Source: Channa striata
Taxonomy: Eukaryota; Chordata; Actinopteri; Anabantiformes; Channidae
NCBI GenBank assembly: GCA_033026295.1
Contig: CM065177.1
Span: 3,775,400-3,839,399 of the forward strand
Direction of reading: 5' to 3'
Length of the DNA stretch: 64,000 nt
Each line of letters begins with the position of its first letter. Position 1 is the stretch's first letter. Below are positions 49,674 through 61,933 of this stretch, one piece after another. A program made the position numbers and the translations under genes. Under the pieces are notes generated by a model, which did not search any database, was not told the DNA's origin, and saw only the letters and a list, made by a program, of their open reading frames with translations.

Positions 49674-52363
49674 TTTAATTTCAATTCAATTCAACTTTAT
49701 TTATATAGCACCAATTTACAACGAAGTCATCTCAAGGAACTTTACATAATAAAGTCAAGACTATACAAACATTTAAAGAAAACCCAACAAATCCCCCTTG
49801 AGCAGCTATAGGCAACAGTGGAGAGGAAAAACTCTCTTTACCGCAGAACCAGGCTCAGGGTGGGCAGACATCTGCCTTGACCCTTCCGGGTGAGTGGAAA
49901 GTGGAGAGAGAAAAGAACAGAGCAACAAAAGGAACAACAAAACATTGGGCAGGTTAGTGGGAGCAGTAGCTGCACACTGGAGGACACACATCGCCAAATC
50001 CAGGGACACCTGAAGACAGGGACAGAGAGAGGGAGACAGAGAGGGAGAAAGACGACTACGGGACAAAGAAGATACAGAGTTAATGTCATACAGTGGTAAC
50101 ATTATAGATGTGGGGTGAGAGGAGAGAGTGAAGAGAAGAGGAAGTGGCTCAGTGCCGAGTCCCCCAGCAGTCTAAGCCTATAGCAGCAGGACTATAACCA
50201 ACTATAAGCTTTATCAAAAAGGAAGGTTTTGAGCCTAGTCTTAAAAATAGGTAGGGTGTCTGCTTCCTGAATCTGGACTGGGAGCTGGTTCCACAGGAGA
50301 GGAGCTTGATAACTAAAGGCTCTGCCTCCCATTCTATTTTTGGAAATTCTGGGAACCACAAATAGGCCTGCATTTTGGGACCGAAGTGGTATAATATGGT
50401 ACAAGGAGATCTTTTAGATATGATGGAGTGTGCGTTTAGAGCTTTATAGGTAAGAGGAAGGGTTTTAAATTCTATTCTACATTTAATGGGAAGACAATGG
50501 AGAGAAGCTAATGAAGGTGAAACATGATAAAATATACTCTCTTACCAATCCCAGTCAGTAATCTTGATGCAGAATTTTGGATTAATCTGAGGCTTTTTAG
50601 AGAGTTACTGGGGCAGCCTGAAAGTAGAGAATTACAGTAGTCCAATCTAGAAGTAACAAATGCATGAACCAGTTTTTCAGTATCGCTTTGAGACAGGATG
50701 CTCCTAATTTTGGCAATGTTTCGTAGGTGGAAGAAGGCTGTTCTAGAGATTTGTTTTATGTGTGAGGTAAATGACAAATCCTGGTCAAAAATGACTCCGA
50801 GATTCCAACTGGGGCAAGAGTCATGTCATCTAAAGTAGCAATATGGTTAGATAACATGTTTCTTAGACTTTTAGGCCCAAACACAATAACTTCAGTTTTA
50901 TCAGAGTTTAGAAGAAGGAAATTATACGTCATCCAGTCCCTTATGTCTTTTAGACATGCTTGTAATTTGATTAATTGATTTGTTTCATCAGGTTTCATAG
51001 ATAGATATAACTGCGTGTCATCAGCGTAGCAGTGAAAATTTACAGAGTGTTTTCTAATAATGTTGCCAAGGGGAGACATATATAGAGTAAAGAGTATTTG
51101 TCCTAAGACAGAGCATTGTGGAACTCCATAACTAATAACTAACTTTTGTGTATGTCGAAGATTCGTCATTAACACGAGTAAATTGGAATCTATCTGATAG
51201 ATACGATTTAAACCAATTTAGTGCAGTTCCTTTAATTCCAATTACATGTTCTAGTCTCTGTAATAATATTCTGTGATCAATGGTGTCAAATGCAGCACTA
51301 AGATCTAGCAGAACTAGTATAGAGACAAGTCCGTTATCTGAAGCCAGAAGATCGTTAGTGACTTTAATCAGTGCGGTTTCTGTGCTATGATGAACTCTAA
51401 ATCCTGACTGAAATTATTTAAACAAGTCGTTTCTGCGCAGGTGGTCACATAATTGCTTTGCATCTACTTTTTCAAGTATTTTAGAAATAAAGGGGAGATT
51501 GGATATTGGTCTGTAATTGGCTAAGGCACCTGGATCCACACTAGGTTTTTTAAGTAGGGGTTTGATTACAGCTACCTTATAGGCCTTTGGTACATATCCT
51601 GTTTGTAAAGACAGATTAATGATATCTAATACGAACGTGTCTAATAAGGGTAGAGCATCTTTGAGCAATCTAACTGGAATAGGGTCTAGCAGACATGTTG
51701 TTGGTTTAGATGCCATAATAGTTGAAGTTAACTCAGCAAGGTCTATGGGCACAAAGCAGTCTAAAAGGGACTGAGGACTTACTGATGATTCTAATTCTGT
51801 TGTATTTGTGGGGAGGGTCTGATGAATTTTGTTTCTAATAGCTACGATTTTGTTTATGAAGGAGGTCATGAAGTCATTGCTAGATAGCGTTGAGGGAATA
51901 CTAGTCTAAACTGAACTGTGGCTCTTAGTCAGCCTGGCTACAGTGCTGAAAAGAAACCGGGGGTTGTTCTTGTTTTCCTCTATTAGTGATGAGTAATATG
52001 CTGTTCTGTCTTTACGGAGTGCTAATTTGTATAAGTATAAACTCTTTTTCCAGGCTAAGCGTGATTCTTGTGAATGAGTGGAACGCCACTTCCTTTCTAG
52101 TCTTCGCGACGCCTGCTGTAAATTGCGGGTTTGCGAGCTGTACCATGGAGATCGCCTGTTCAGAATTACTGCCTTCTTTTTTAGAGGGGCAACACTATCA
52201 AGTATGGAACGGAAAGATGCTGCATAATTATCAGTAAGGTAATCAACTTGTACAGGAGTACAGTTAATGAGGCTATCAATTTCAATACTGTATGCAATGG
52301 CAAGGTCTAGGGTGTGACTAAAACAATGAGTGGGTTCTTTTACATTTTGAGAGAAATTTGAGA
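49674..52363 (-). mobile_element. L2/CR1-like LINE inserted in the cluster, 8 bp TSD
   Basis: A 2,690 bp insertion flanked by GAAATATA at 49666-49673 and 52364-52371, where the D-to-E junction (about 56313-56320) has a single GAAATATA. Minus-strand reverse transcriptase fragments: 51414-51869 (LLKKPSVDPGALANYRPISN and SKILEK), 50756-51175 (YGVPQCSVLGQILF, then CYADDTQLY with the catalytic Asp pair), 50508-50777 (thumb-like part). Frameshifts separate them. The 5' end is truncated; the 3' tail repeats at 38.2 and 62.2 kb. Confidence 0.88.
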
Positions 52364-52743
52364 GAAATATAGATGTTACATTGGAAAAAGGCTTTGCAGC
52401 ACTTAACTGTTTATGTGTACTAAACCCTTCTGGAGTACATGCAAGAATATCAGTGTTTTACTATTATGCACGAAAAGAATCAGACCTTCTGTTTGCTTGT
52501 TTATATCCTGCTACAACCAGTGTAAATGTGTTGTTGACTACAGGACTAAATTATAACCATAATAATATTAAATAAAAGTAATACTGAGAATGTCTATGAG
52601 GAAGCCAAATTTTAAGTTGCTGAAGCCTTGAGTTTGAAATGTGCTAGTGTTGGTGCCGTCGCCTCTGGCTGACAGTGGCAGATCCACACCGTTTTCACAA
52701 GGGAGTCCAGACTACATCTGGGGAGGCCAAAAAGCGTGTTCAG

Positions 52744-52995
52744 TTTTAAAATAGTGCCACCTCCCAGCTTCAAGGTCGCAGGTTCACGTCCCTGGCCAGC
52801 TGGGGCCTTTCTGTGTGGAGCTTCTCCCTGTGTTTCCTCTGGGTACCCCGATTTCCTCCCACTGTCATGCATGTTAGGTTAACTGATGACTCCAAACCGC
52901 CTGTAGGTGTGAATCCTTGTCTGTGTTTGTCTCTGTGTTGGCCCTGAGACAGATTGGAGACCTCTGCAGCCCTATGACACATGGACTCCAGACGC
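52744..52995 (-). repeat. interspersed repeat, inverted copy in unit 1
   Basis: Reverse-oriented member of the family at 48836-49080 (TGTGTGGAGCTTCTCCCTG and GATTTCCTCCCACTGTC blocks). The same position in unit 2 is 56700-56955; a shorter one is at 60925-61060. Confidence 0.65.
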
Positions 52996-53867
52996 CCCCA
53001 AATGTATAAAGGTGGATGTACTAAGGAGAGAACTAGAGAAGCCATGGCCCGCGTAGTCCGACTTTGTTAAACACATTAACCATGTTAATTTGTCATAGTC
53101 CTGATGTAAATACATTTACCTATGTGTTTTTTTTTTTTTGTTATGGACAGCGTTACCCTCACAGCCCCTGTCCTACTCTAACCTGAACATGACTACAGAA
53201 AATCTCTTTCCATTAGGGGAAATATGCGAAATCAGTTTGTCATCCAAACTGAAAGGTTCTGTGATGTGAGGAAGGAAACTTAAAATTTCCCGTGGGTAAA
53301 AAGAAAGAATCCATTCAACCAGAGTGTAGTGTTTATTACATAAAAATCATTTTAAAAATCATTTTCAGAAGAGCAAAAGTGCTGCTGATCAGCTAGACAG
53401 TGGAACTGTTTTACATACAGACTCTATTTTAAAAGCATCACTTTCACACACCACGTAATACAGAACTAAGTGACAGATAAAAGATGTGTTAAACTAAAAA
53501 AACCAAGTCACGCCTTAAAAATGAAGGAGTTTGAATAATTGAATAAACTGATTATAAGCAGGAGGATGAAGTGATCCAGATGATAACTTGTCTTGTTTCT
53601 CTTCATGTCCTCATTTAGTTGGTGTCACTGTTGCAGGATCTGCTGGAAGAAAAAATGTGAACGTGTTTAGTTATAAATTGAGGTAGAAGTTATTATAGGA
53701 TTCCATTACTCAGCTTGTGTCAGATCGCTGTGCTGCGATATTTGTGGATCTAAGAATCTATTAATAAAACTACATTCAGTTTAGACTTTTGCGGTTTGAA
53801 GTAGCTCAGCAAAATCTTATCCCATGAAATAATTTTATTCTTTCTTGCCTTTGTTATGGATGTGAAA

Positions 53868-54294
53868 TCAACAGATGTGATGACCACGTCCATGGTGTCC
53901 ATGGTGTCCACGGTGTCCGGGGTTCCCATGGTGACCACGTCCATGGTGTCCACGGTGTCCATGGTATCCATGGTCACATCTTTGCTCAGGCCCAAACCCA
54001 AAACCTGAATGTCCAGGTAGGACTGAAGGAACGCAACCAGGTGGATTGAGAGCTTGGGGTGGGACACAGCCTGGGGGATTTTGAGGGTATCCTCCTGGCA
54101 TTGGCTGCTGACCATAGCCAGGGGGATACTGGTTTCCTAGTTAAACAAACGAGATGGTGCTGATGGGATAACAATTTTTAATCATTCAAATCTAAATAAA
54201 GAACATTTGACTTAAGGGAGCAGGTTTTTGTGAAATAAAAAGACATAATGAACAGTGAACAATTGAGTTATTTACCGTGGTTGTTCCCGAACAT
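53868..54294 (-). CDS. His/Gly/Pro-rich protein, cluster gene D, tail lost
   Basis: Exons 54276-54294 and 53868-54136 give 95 aa. The first 33 residues match C; one Pro-rich block of C is missing, and the GHH array is shorter and richer in Arg, ending GRGHHIC and stop. The exon-2 donor position reads ATAAGA (53815-53820) where A and F have GTAAGA. The exon 3 relic (RSCNSDTN, stop) remains near 53612-53640 behind an intact acceptor. Minus-strand AATAAA at 53332-53337. Nearly identical to E, differing mainly within the GHH array (GYHGHRG here). Confidence 0.62.
53880..53975. repeat. 9 bp coding minisatellite in gene D
   Basis: Degenerate CCATGGTGT-type units coding GHH on the minus strand, interrupted by a GNPGHR block. 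Confidence 0.8.
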
Positions 54295-54864
54295 TTCAAA
54301 TATCAGATCTGAACCCTGAATGTGAAAAAAGTGATGTAAGTGCACAAAAAACAACTTTTATAAATAAAGGAAATCAATCTTGTTGGGAGAAAGTGAAAAT
54401 AAGCCTTTGAAAACCCTGTGACATAATGTGCAGAAAAAGCCGCGATATGTCGTCAGGCGGGTAGATCAAATGAAAAGTGAAACATCGTACACTTTATGTC
54501 CCATGTGACAGATAATTACGACTTATAACGAAAGTGGGTCTTACTGATGCACAAATGATCATAAAATACTATGATACAATACTGCAAACACATTACCAAG
54601 ATAGCACTATCTAAATGTATTTTCTAATGCATGTAAAGCCCCAACAGTTATGAAATTGTAGCCTTAACCCTAAAACCAAGTCTGAGCTTGTAAACAGTAT
54701 TTTGAAGCTGCAACGACTGACCAAAATGGTCTTACAGTCCCAAAACATCAACCCAACAATGATAGTGAAGTGAAATTAGTCCACACAAGTTTGTAAACAC
54801 AGATACAGACAGACACGCACATATTCGAAATCAATAATTTCAGGATAGCTGTGAGTAAACCTAC

Positions 54865-54932
54865 TGTGTGCTGGAGCGCAGATGTACAGACACAACAGTC
54901 TGTGAGCTCTGCTTTTATAGAAAGCCACACCT
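54865..54932 (-). promoter_or_regulatory. promoter and leader exon of gene D
   Basis: Minus-strand TATAAAAG at 54912-54919, AGGTGTGGC at 54924-54932, leader exon ending at 54865 before GTAGGT. Confidence 0.65.
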
Positions 54933-55489
54933 CACACACGGGTTGGACAGAAAGAATCAGGGACTCATCCTCACATCACTATCTTCTATATTTCATGAGG
55001 TGTGACAGCGTTCGAGTGTCACCTCAGTGTATTAATAAATAATTCAATGAAATTAAAAGATAAAAATTTGAATCTTTCTGCCAAAGGGGAAAGTCAGAGT
55101 ATTTGGGAAATAATTAAATAAAATATAGAAGGTAAATCTAACTACTGGTTCTAAATTGTTCTAAACTGTTTGGTGGTTATTGCCCCAACATGCACAGGAA
55201 ATAAAAGGAACATTCAAAGTGAGCGTTTGGGAGATCTGCCAACAGCTCCTTTCTCCTGCACAGTACATGCTCTGTTTCAGTCGCCCAGTGTGTGTCACAC
55301 TGTCAGCGACCATGACGCACTGCATATGTCAATAAATACAACTGTGGCAAAACAGTGGAGCTGGTCCAGGCCTTCGTTGGGTAAGAGGTGAAATACACAC
55401 TGGATCAAGTTCTAGCAAGTAGAAGATGAAGTAGCCAAAAACTGCACAGTAAGTAAAAGAACCAATACACAAACACTTATATCGATTTA

Positions 55490-55734
55490 ACCTGTTTTCC
55501 TGTGTGGGATCACAGGGGGGTTGGAGCCCCTTCCAGCTGTCATAAGGCGAGGGGCAGGGTCCACAGACAGACAACCATCCACACCTAGGCGGGAAATTTG
55601 GAGTCACCAGTTAACCCAGCATGGAGGTCTTTGGACTGTGGGAGGAAACTGGAGTAAGCCACACCTGGTAACTCCACACAGAAGGGCCACGGTCGGCTGG
55701 GGATGCGAACCAACAACCTTCTAGTGTGACACAC
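55490..55734 (+). repeat. common teleost interspersed repeat, copy next to gene D
   Basis: Near-identical to 48836-49080; moved with the tandem unit. Confidence 0.7.
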
Positions 55735-56699
55735 AAAATACATGATATTTATTTTATCGAAACACAAAGGTAATTATTGTTTCTTGATCCTACTAAACAT
55801 ATCAGTAATATGTTGTCTGTCAACATATGTGATCATTAAGTGCAGCAGACGTCTTCTGTTTCTACGGAAAGACCTCTCGCAGAAAAATACCCAGTTTGTT
55901 GGACTAGAACTTTTACATTGGTGCTTTTATTAATGTCATTATTGTCATGGAGGACAAATGTCGGCGCGGCCACTCTGAGCTACACAGCAGGATGTGATAC
56001 ACTGTGTGCAGAGGTGGTACAGGTACAAACTCAATACTCATGCTCCAAGTAGCACTTCAAATATTTTATTCAAGTAAAAGCAATAATGAGATTATATCAA
56101 TGTATACTATTTTAAAGGACAAACATACTCCACTCAAGAAAAAATCAAGCAAACAATGTATTTTAAACAAACCGGATTTAGTAATCAAACTATTATTTAG
56201 TGTAGGTTTAGTGTCTTAGGCAAAGGCTTAAATTCAGCTCTCAGATAACTTAAGGACTGAAAGTGAACTACTTGTGAACAGTTTTTGTTGACAGAGTCAG
56301 TATTTGACAAAGTGAAATATAGATGTTACATAGGAAAAATGCTTTGCAGCATGTGACTATGTGTACTAAACCCTTCTGGAGAACATCCTAGAATATCAGA
56401 GTTTTACTATTATTCACTAAAAGAATCAGACCTTCTGTTTGCTTGTTTATATCCTGCTACAACCAGTGTAAATGTGTTGTTGACTACAGGACTAAATTAT
56501 AACCATAATAATATTAAATAAAAGTAATACTGAGAATGTCTATGAGGAAGCCAAATTTTAAGTTGCTGAAGCCTTGAGTTTGAAATGTGCTAGTGTTGGT
56601 GCCGTCGCCTCTGGCTGACAGTGGCAGATCCACACCGTTTTCACAAGGGAGTCCAGACTACATCTGGGGAGGCCAAAAAGCGTGTTCAGTTTTAAAATA

Positions 56700-56955
56700 G
56701 TGCCGCCTCCCAGCTTCAAGGTCGCAGGTTCACGTCCCTGGCCAGCTGTGGCCTTTCTGTGTGGAGCTTCTCCCTGTGTTTCCTCTGGGTACCCCGATTT
56801 CCTCCCACTGTCATGCATGTTAGGTTAACTGATGACTCCAAACCGCCTGTAGGTGTGAATCCTTGTCTGTGTTTGTCTCTGTGTTGACCCTGAGACAGAT
56901 TGGAGACCTCTGCAGCCCTATGACACATGGACTCCAGACGCCCCCAAATGTATAA
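56700..56955 (-). repeat. interspersed repeat, inverted copy in unit 2
   Basis: Same element and place as 52744-52995 in unit 1, opposite in direction to the copy at 59440-59680. Confidence 0.65.
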
Positions 56956-57809
56956 AGGTGGATGTACTGAGGAGAGAACTAGAGAAGCCATGGCCCGCGT
57001 AGTCCGACTTTGTTAAACACATTAACCATGTTAATTTGTCATAGTCCTGATGTAAATACATTTACCTATGTGTTTTTTTTTGTTATGGACAGCGTTACGC
57101 TCACAGCCCCTGTCCTCCTCTAACCTGAACATGACTACAGAAAATCTCTTTCCATTAGGGGAAATATGCGAAATCAGTTTGTCATCCAAACTGAAAGGTT
57201 CTGTGATGTGAGGAAGGAAACTTAAAATTTCCCGTGGGTAAAAAGAAAGAATCCATTCAACCAGAGTGTAGTGTTTATTACATAAAAATCATTTTAAAAA
57301 TCATTTTCAGAAGAGCAAAAGTGCTGCTGATCAGCTAGACAGTGGAACTGTTTTACATACAGACTCTATTTTAAAAGCATCACCTTCACACACCACGTAA
57401 TACAGAACTAAGTGACAGATAAAAGATGTGTTAAACTAAAAAAACCAAGTCACGCCTTAAAAATGAAGGAGTTTGAATAATTGAATAAACTGATTATAAG
57501 CAGGAGGATGAAGTGATCCAGATGATAACTTGTCTTGTTTCTCTTCATGTCCTCATTTAGTTGGTGTCACTGTTGCAAGATCTGCTGGAAGAAAAAATGT
57601 GAACGTGTTTAGTTATAAATTGATGTAGAAGTTATTATAGGATTCCATTACTGAGCTTGTGTCAGATCGCTGTGCTGCGATATTTGTGGATCTAAGAATC
57701 TATTAATAAAACTACATTCAGTTTAGACTTTTGCGGTTTGAAGTAGCTCAGCAAAATCTTATCCCATGAAAATATTTTATTCTTTCTTGCCTTTGTTATG
57801 GATGTGAAA

Positions 57810-58237
57810 TCAACAGATGTGATGACCACGTCCATGGTGTCCATGGTGTCCACGGTGTCCGGGGTTCCCATGGTGACCACGTCCATGGTGTCCACGTTGT
57901 CCATGGTGTCCATGGTCACATCTTTGCTCAGGCCCAAACCCAAAACCTGAATGTCCAGGTAGGACTGAAGGAACGCAACCAGGTGGATTGAGAGCTTGGG
58001 GTGGGACACAGCCTGGTGGATTTTGAGGGTATCCTCCTGGCATTGGCTGCTGACCATAGCCAGGGGGATACTGGTTTCCTAGTTAAACAAACGAGATGGT
58101 GCTGATGGGATAACAATTTTTAATCATTCAAATCTAAATAAAGAACATTTGACTTAAGGGAGCAGGTTTTTGTGAATATAAAAAGACATAATGAACAGTG
58201 AACAATTGAGTTATTTACCGTGGTTGTTCCCGAACAT
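57810..58237 (-). CDS. His/Gly/Pro-rich protein, cluster gene E, tail lost
   Basis: Exons 58219-58237 and 57810-58078 give 95 aa, a near twin of D; the visible change is GHHGQRG in place of GYHGHRG inside the array. It ends GRGHHIC and stop as D does. The exon-2 donor position is again ATAAGA (57757-57762). The exon 3 relic (RSCNSDTN) and minus-strand AATAAA at 57274-57279 remain. The pair arose with the 3.9 kb tandem duplication, and the few differences mean recent origin or gene conversion. Confidence 0.62.
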
Positions 58238-58808
58238 TTCAAATTTTCAGATCTGAACCCTGAATGTGAAAAAAGTGATGTAAGTGCACAAAAAACAACT
58301 TTTATAAATAAAGGAAATCAATCTTGTTGGGAGAAAGTGAAAATAAGCCTTTGAAAACCCTGTGACATAATGTGCAGAAAAAGCCGCGAAATGTCGTCAG
58401 GCGGGTAGATCAAATGAAAAGTGAAACATCGTACACTTTATGTCCCATGTGACAGATAATTACGACTTATAACGAAAGTGGGTCTTACTGATGCACAAAT
58501 GATCATAAAATACTATGATACAATACTGCAAACACATTACCAAGATAGCACTATCTAAATGTATTTTCTAATGCTTGTAAAGCCCCAACAGTTATGAAAT
58601 TGTAGCCTTAACCCTAAAACCAAGTCTGAGCTTGTAAACAGCATTTTGAAGCTGCAACGACTGACCAAAATGGTCTTACAGTCCCAAAACATCAACCCAA
58701 CAATGATAGTGAAGTGAAATTAGTCCACACAAGTTTGTAAACACAGATACAGACAGACACGCACATATTCGAAATCAATAATTTCAGGATAGCTGTGAGT
58801 AAACCTAC

Positions 58809-58876
58809 TGTGTGCTGGAGCGCAGATGTACAGACACAACAGTCTGTGAGCTCTGCTTTTATAGAAAGCCACACCT
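58809..58876 (-). promoter_or_regulatory. promoter and leader exon of gene E
   Basis: Minus-strand TATAAAAG at 58856-58863, AGGTGTGGC at 58868-58876, leader exon ending at 58809 before GTAGGT. Confidence 0.65.
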
Positions 58877-59439
58877 CACACACGGGTTGGACACAAAGAA
58901 TCAGGGACTCATCCTCACATGTTTCTCACTGAATTTATAATTTCATGAGGTGTGACAGCGTTCGAGTGTCACCTCAGTGTATTAATAAATAATTCAATGA
59001 AATTAAAAGATAAAAATTTGAATCTTTCTGCCAAAGCGGAAAGTCAGAGTATTTGGGAAATAATTAAATCAAATAAATAAAGTAAATCTAACTACTGGTT
59101 CTAAACTGTTCTAAACTGTTTGGAGGTTATTGCCCCAACATGCACAGGAAATAAAAGGAACATTCAAAGTGAGCGTTTGGGAGATCTGCCAACAGCTCCT
59201 TTCTCCTGCACAGTACATGCTCTGTTTCAGTCGCCCAGTGTGTGTCACACTGTCAGCGACCATGACGCACTGCATATGTCAATAAATACAACTGTGGCAA
59301 AACAGTGGAGCTGGTCCAGGCCTTCGTTGGGTAAGAGGTGAAATACACACTGGATCAGCTACTAGCAAGTAGAAGATGAAGTAGCCGAAAACGGCACAGT
59401 AAGTAAAAGAACCAATACACAAACCCTTATATCGATTTA

Positions 59440-59680
59440 ACCTGTTTTCCTGTGTGGGATCACAGGGGGGTTGGAGCCCCTTCCAGCTGTCATAAGGCGA
59501 GGGGCAGGGTCCACAGACGGACAACCACCCACACCTAGGCGGGAAATTTGGAGTCACCAGTTAACCCAGCATGGAGGTCTTTGGACTGTGGGAGGAAACT
59601 GGAGTAACCCACACCTGGTAACTCCACACAGAAGGGCCACGGTCGGCTGGGGATGCGAACCAACAACCTTCTAGTGTGAG
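59440..59680 (+). repeat. common teleost interspersed repeat, copy next to gene E
   Basis: Third copy of the family at 48836-49080, at the right edge of unit 2. Confidence 0.7.
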
Positions 59681-59690
59681 GCGTAAGTGA

Positions 59691-61933
59691 GTACATGATT
59701 TCTATTCTACTTAAACTCCCTTAACATCCCAGTCCCTTTCTGCGGACCGGTGGTGCTCTATGTTAGGTTGGGAGTGGTGGTGGGCATTAACTTATTAATG
59801 TTAATAGACGTAAATGATGGGTTGAAACAGTTTTATGCGTTCTTCATTGTTATTTATAAGCTCCTCATCTTTTAACATCATGTAGTGACACTACCACCCT
59901 AACTAACAGTTGTGTCATTTGATACAACCACTGAGAAAATGTCATTAGAGCTGAAAATAAGTTCAGGGAATTCTTGGATACACATGTGCAACTACGATAT
60001 CTTTTAATTTTGTTGTTCCTGTGCAAAGTATGTGTGACAAACCTGCCCGAAACCTTGTCCTCAAACCTCAAGCTGTGTGGTGGCAGAAGCTATAAAACCT
60101 GTATTTATTCTTCGAGACCTAAATTTGTTTTTAGGTGTCCAAACCAAATCGAGTTTTAACCAAATACAACTTGAGCAAACACAAGAAATGATAATAGTTT
60201 TTATCCAAACTCAAAGGTGATTATTGTTGGTTGGTCCTACTAAACATATCAGTGTTTACTATTTTGAAGAACAAACGTACTCCACTAAGAAAACAATGCA
60301 TTTTAAACAATAGATTTAGTAATTAGACTAACTGACTGTGGCTCAGTTGTTAAGCCAGTCGTCTGCTGCATGTCAAAGTGTGATTGTGTGTGGACAAAAT
60401 ACTGCTGCTTGGATAAAAGTCTCTGGTAAATGTATTATTTAGGCAAAGGCTTAAAATCAGCTCTCAGGTAAGTTAAGGACTGAAAGTGACGTGACAAATC
60501 TGTTTAGATTAAGATGGATCAAGAGCCAAAGAAGGGCTAATCTCATCAAAACAAAGTCATGAGTGAAATTATCCTGAACTACTTGTGAACATTTTTTGAT
60601 GATAGAGTCAGAGTCTTCTGGAATACATTGAATAATATTAAGGTTTTACTATTATTCACTAAAAGAATCAGACCTTCTGTTTGCTTGTTTATATCCTGCT
60701 ACAACCAGTGTAAATGTGTTAACTCCAGGACTAAATTATAATCATAATAATATTTAAAAAATTAATACTGAGAATGTCTACGAGGAAGCCAAATTTTAAG
60801 TTGGTGAAGCCTTGAGTTTGAAATGTGCCAGAGATGGTGCGGTCACTTATGGGTGACAGTGAGAGATCCACACCGTTTTCACCAGGGTGTCCAGACTACA
60901 TCTTTGGAGGCCAAAGAGCGTGTTCAGTATTATACCAGTGTTGGGCAGAACTTATGTGGAGTTTCTCCCCGTGTTTCCTCTGGGTTCTCCGATTTCCTCC
61001 CACAGACATGCAGTTCACGTTACTGATGACTCTAAATTGCCTGTAGGTGTGAGTGTTTGTGTGTGTGTGTACTAAGGAGAGAACAAGAGAAGCCATGGGC
61101 AGCGTTGCCATATTTTGTTAAACACATTAACCATGTTAATTTGTCATAGTCCTGATGTAAATACATTTACCTATGTGTGTTTTTTTTTGTTATGGACAGC
61201 GTTACCCTCACAGCCCCTGTCCTCCTCTAACCTGAACGTGACTACAGAACATCTCTTTCCATTTGGGGAAATATGTTTAATCAGTTTGTCATCCAAACTG
61301 AAAGGTTCTGTGAGGTGAATTTAAAAAATTAAAGCCATGTTTCCATCAGTATTATCCATGAGACTGTGCATAAACAGGGGGGCACAAGTACTAGTTTAAT
61401 AGGTTTTGTTTTGAAGCACAAGAGTCACTTAAACTTCAGCAGTTACCTGTTCCTGCAGTTCAGCTACACAAATACTATCTGAATAAGTTCACATGACACT
61501 CAAGATACTTTGAAATAAATTATAAAATTACATTCCCCTACTGACTATAAGTTTACCAAAAACAACATTTTAAGAAGCCTGTACAGTTCTGAAACAGAGA
61601 CAGAGAGCAACCCAAGCTCGTTTGTGCTGTAGGACAATCAAACTGTTGGACACTCAGTTGAATTTCAAAAAATACCAGTTATTTTCCAGCCTGAGTCACT
61701 GCATTTCCAGAGGTGTTGCCACATGTACCATTGGACAACAGTGGAAAAAAAAAAAAAAAGCACTAGTTAATCGGACAACTTTAAAAATTTTTATTTAATA
61801 TTTCATACAAGGCATGTAGGGAAAAAAAGTTGCATTTGATACATTTGCTGGTAATTAAACATACAATAGCTACAAAATGTAGGTGCTCAATGGGAGAATG
61901 AAGGAGTCCAGATGATCTCCCCCAAACTCTGCA
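59691..61933. other. intergenic between genes E and F
   Basis: 59.7-60.2 kb is unique and shows no gene. About 60335-60435 holds a SINE-like scrap (CTGTGGCTCAGTTG ... TTGGATAAAAGTCTCTGG). From about 60590 to 61320 the left flank of units 1 and 2 reappears in diverged form, including an inverted interspersed repeat at 60925-61060. Minus-strand AATAAA at 61790-61795 could end gene F. A poly-A run is at about 61745-61759. Confidence 0.55.

Larger units (their letters stand above)
52372..56320. repeat. tandem duplication unit 1 (contains gene D)
   Basis: This 3.9 kb block matches 56321 onward almost base for base, including gene D/E, its promoter, introns and two oppositely oriented interspersed repeats. 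Visible differences are isolated substitutions and short indels. Confidence 0.9.
56321..59690. repeat. tandem duplication unit 2 (contains gene E)
   Basis: Second copy of the block at 52372-56320. The match fades after 59690, where unique sequence begins; part of the unit's left flank reappears at about 60590-61320 beside gene F. Confidence 0.88.
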
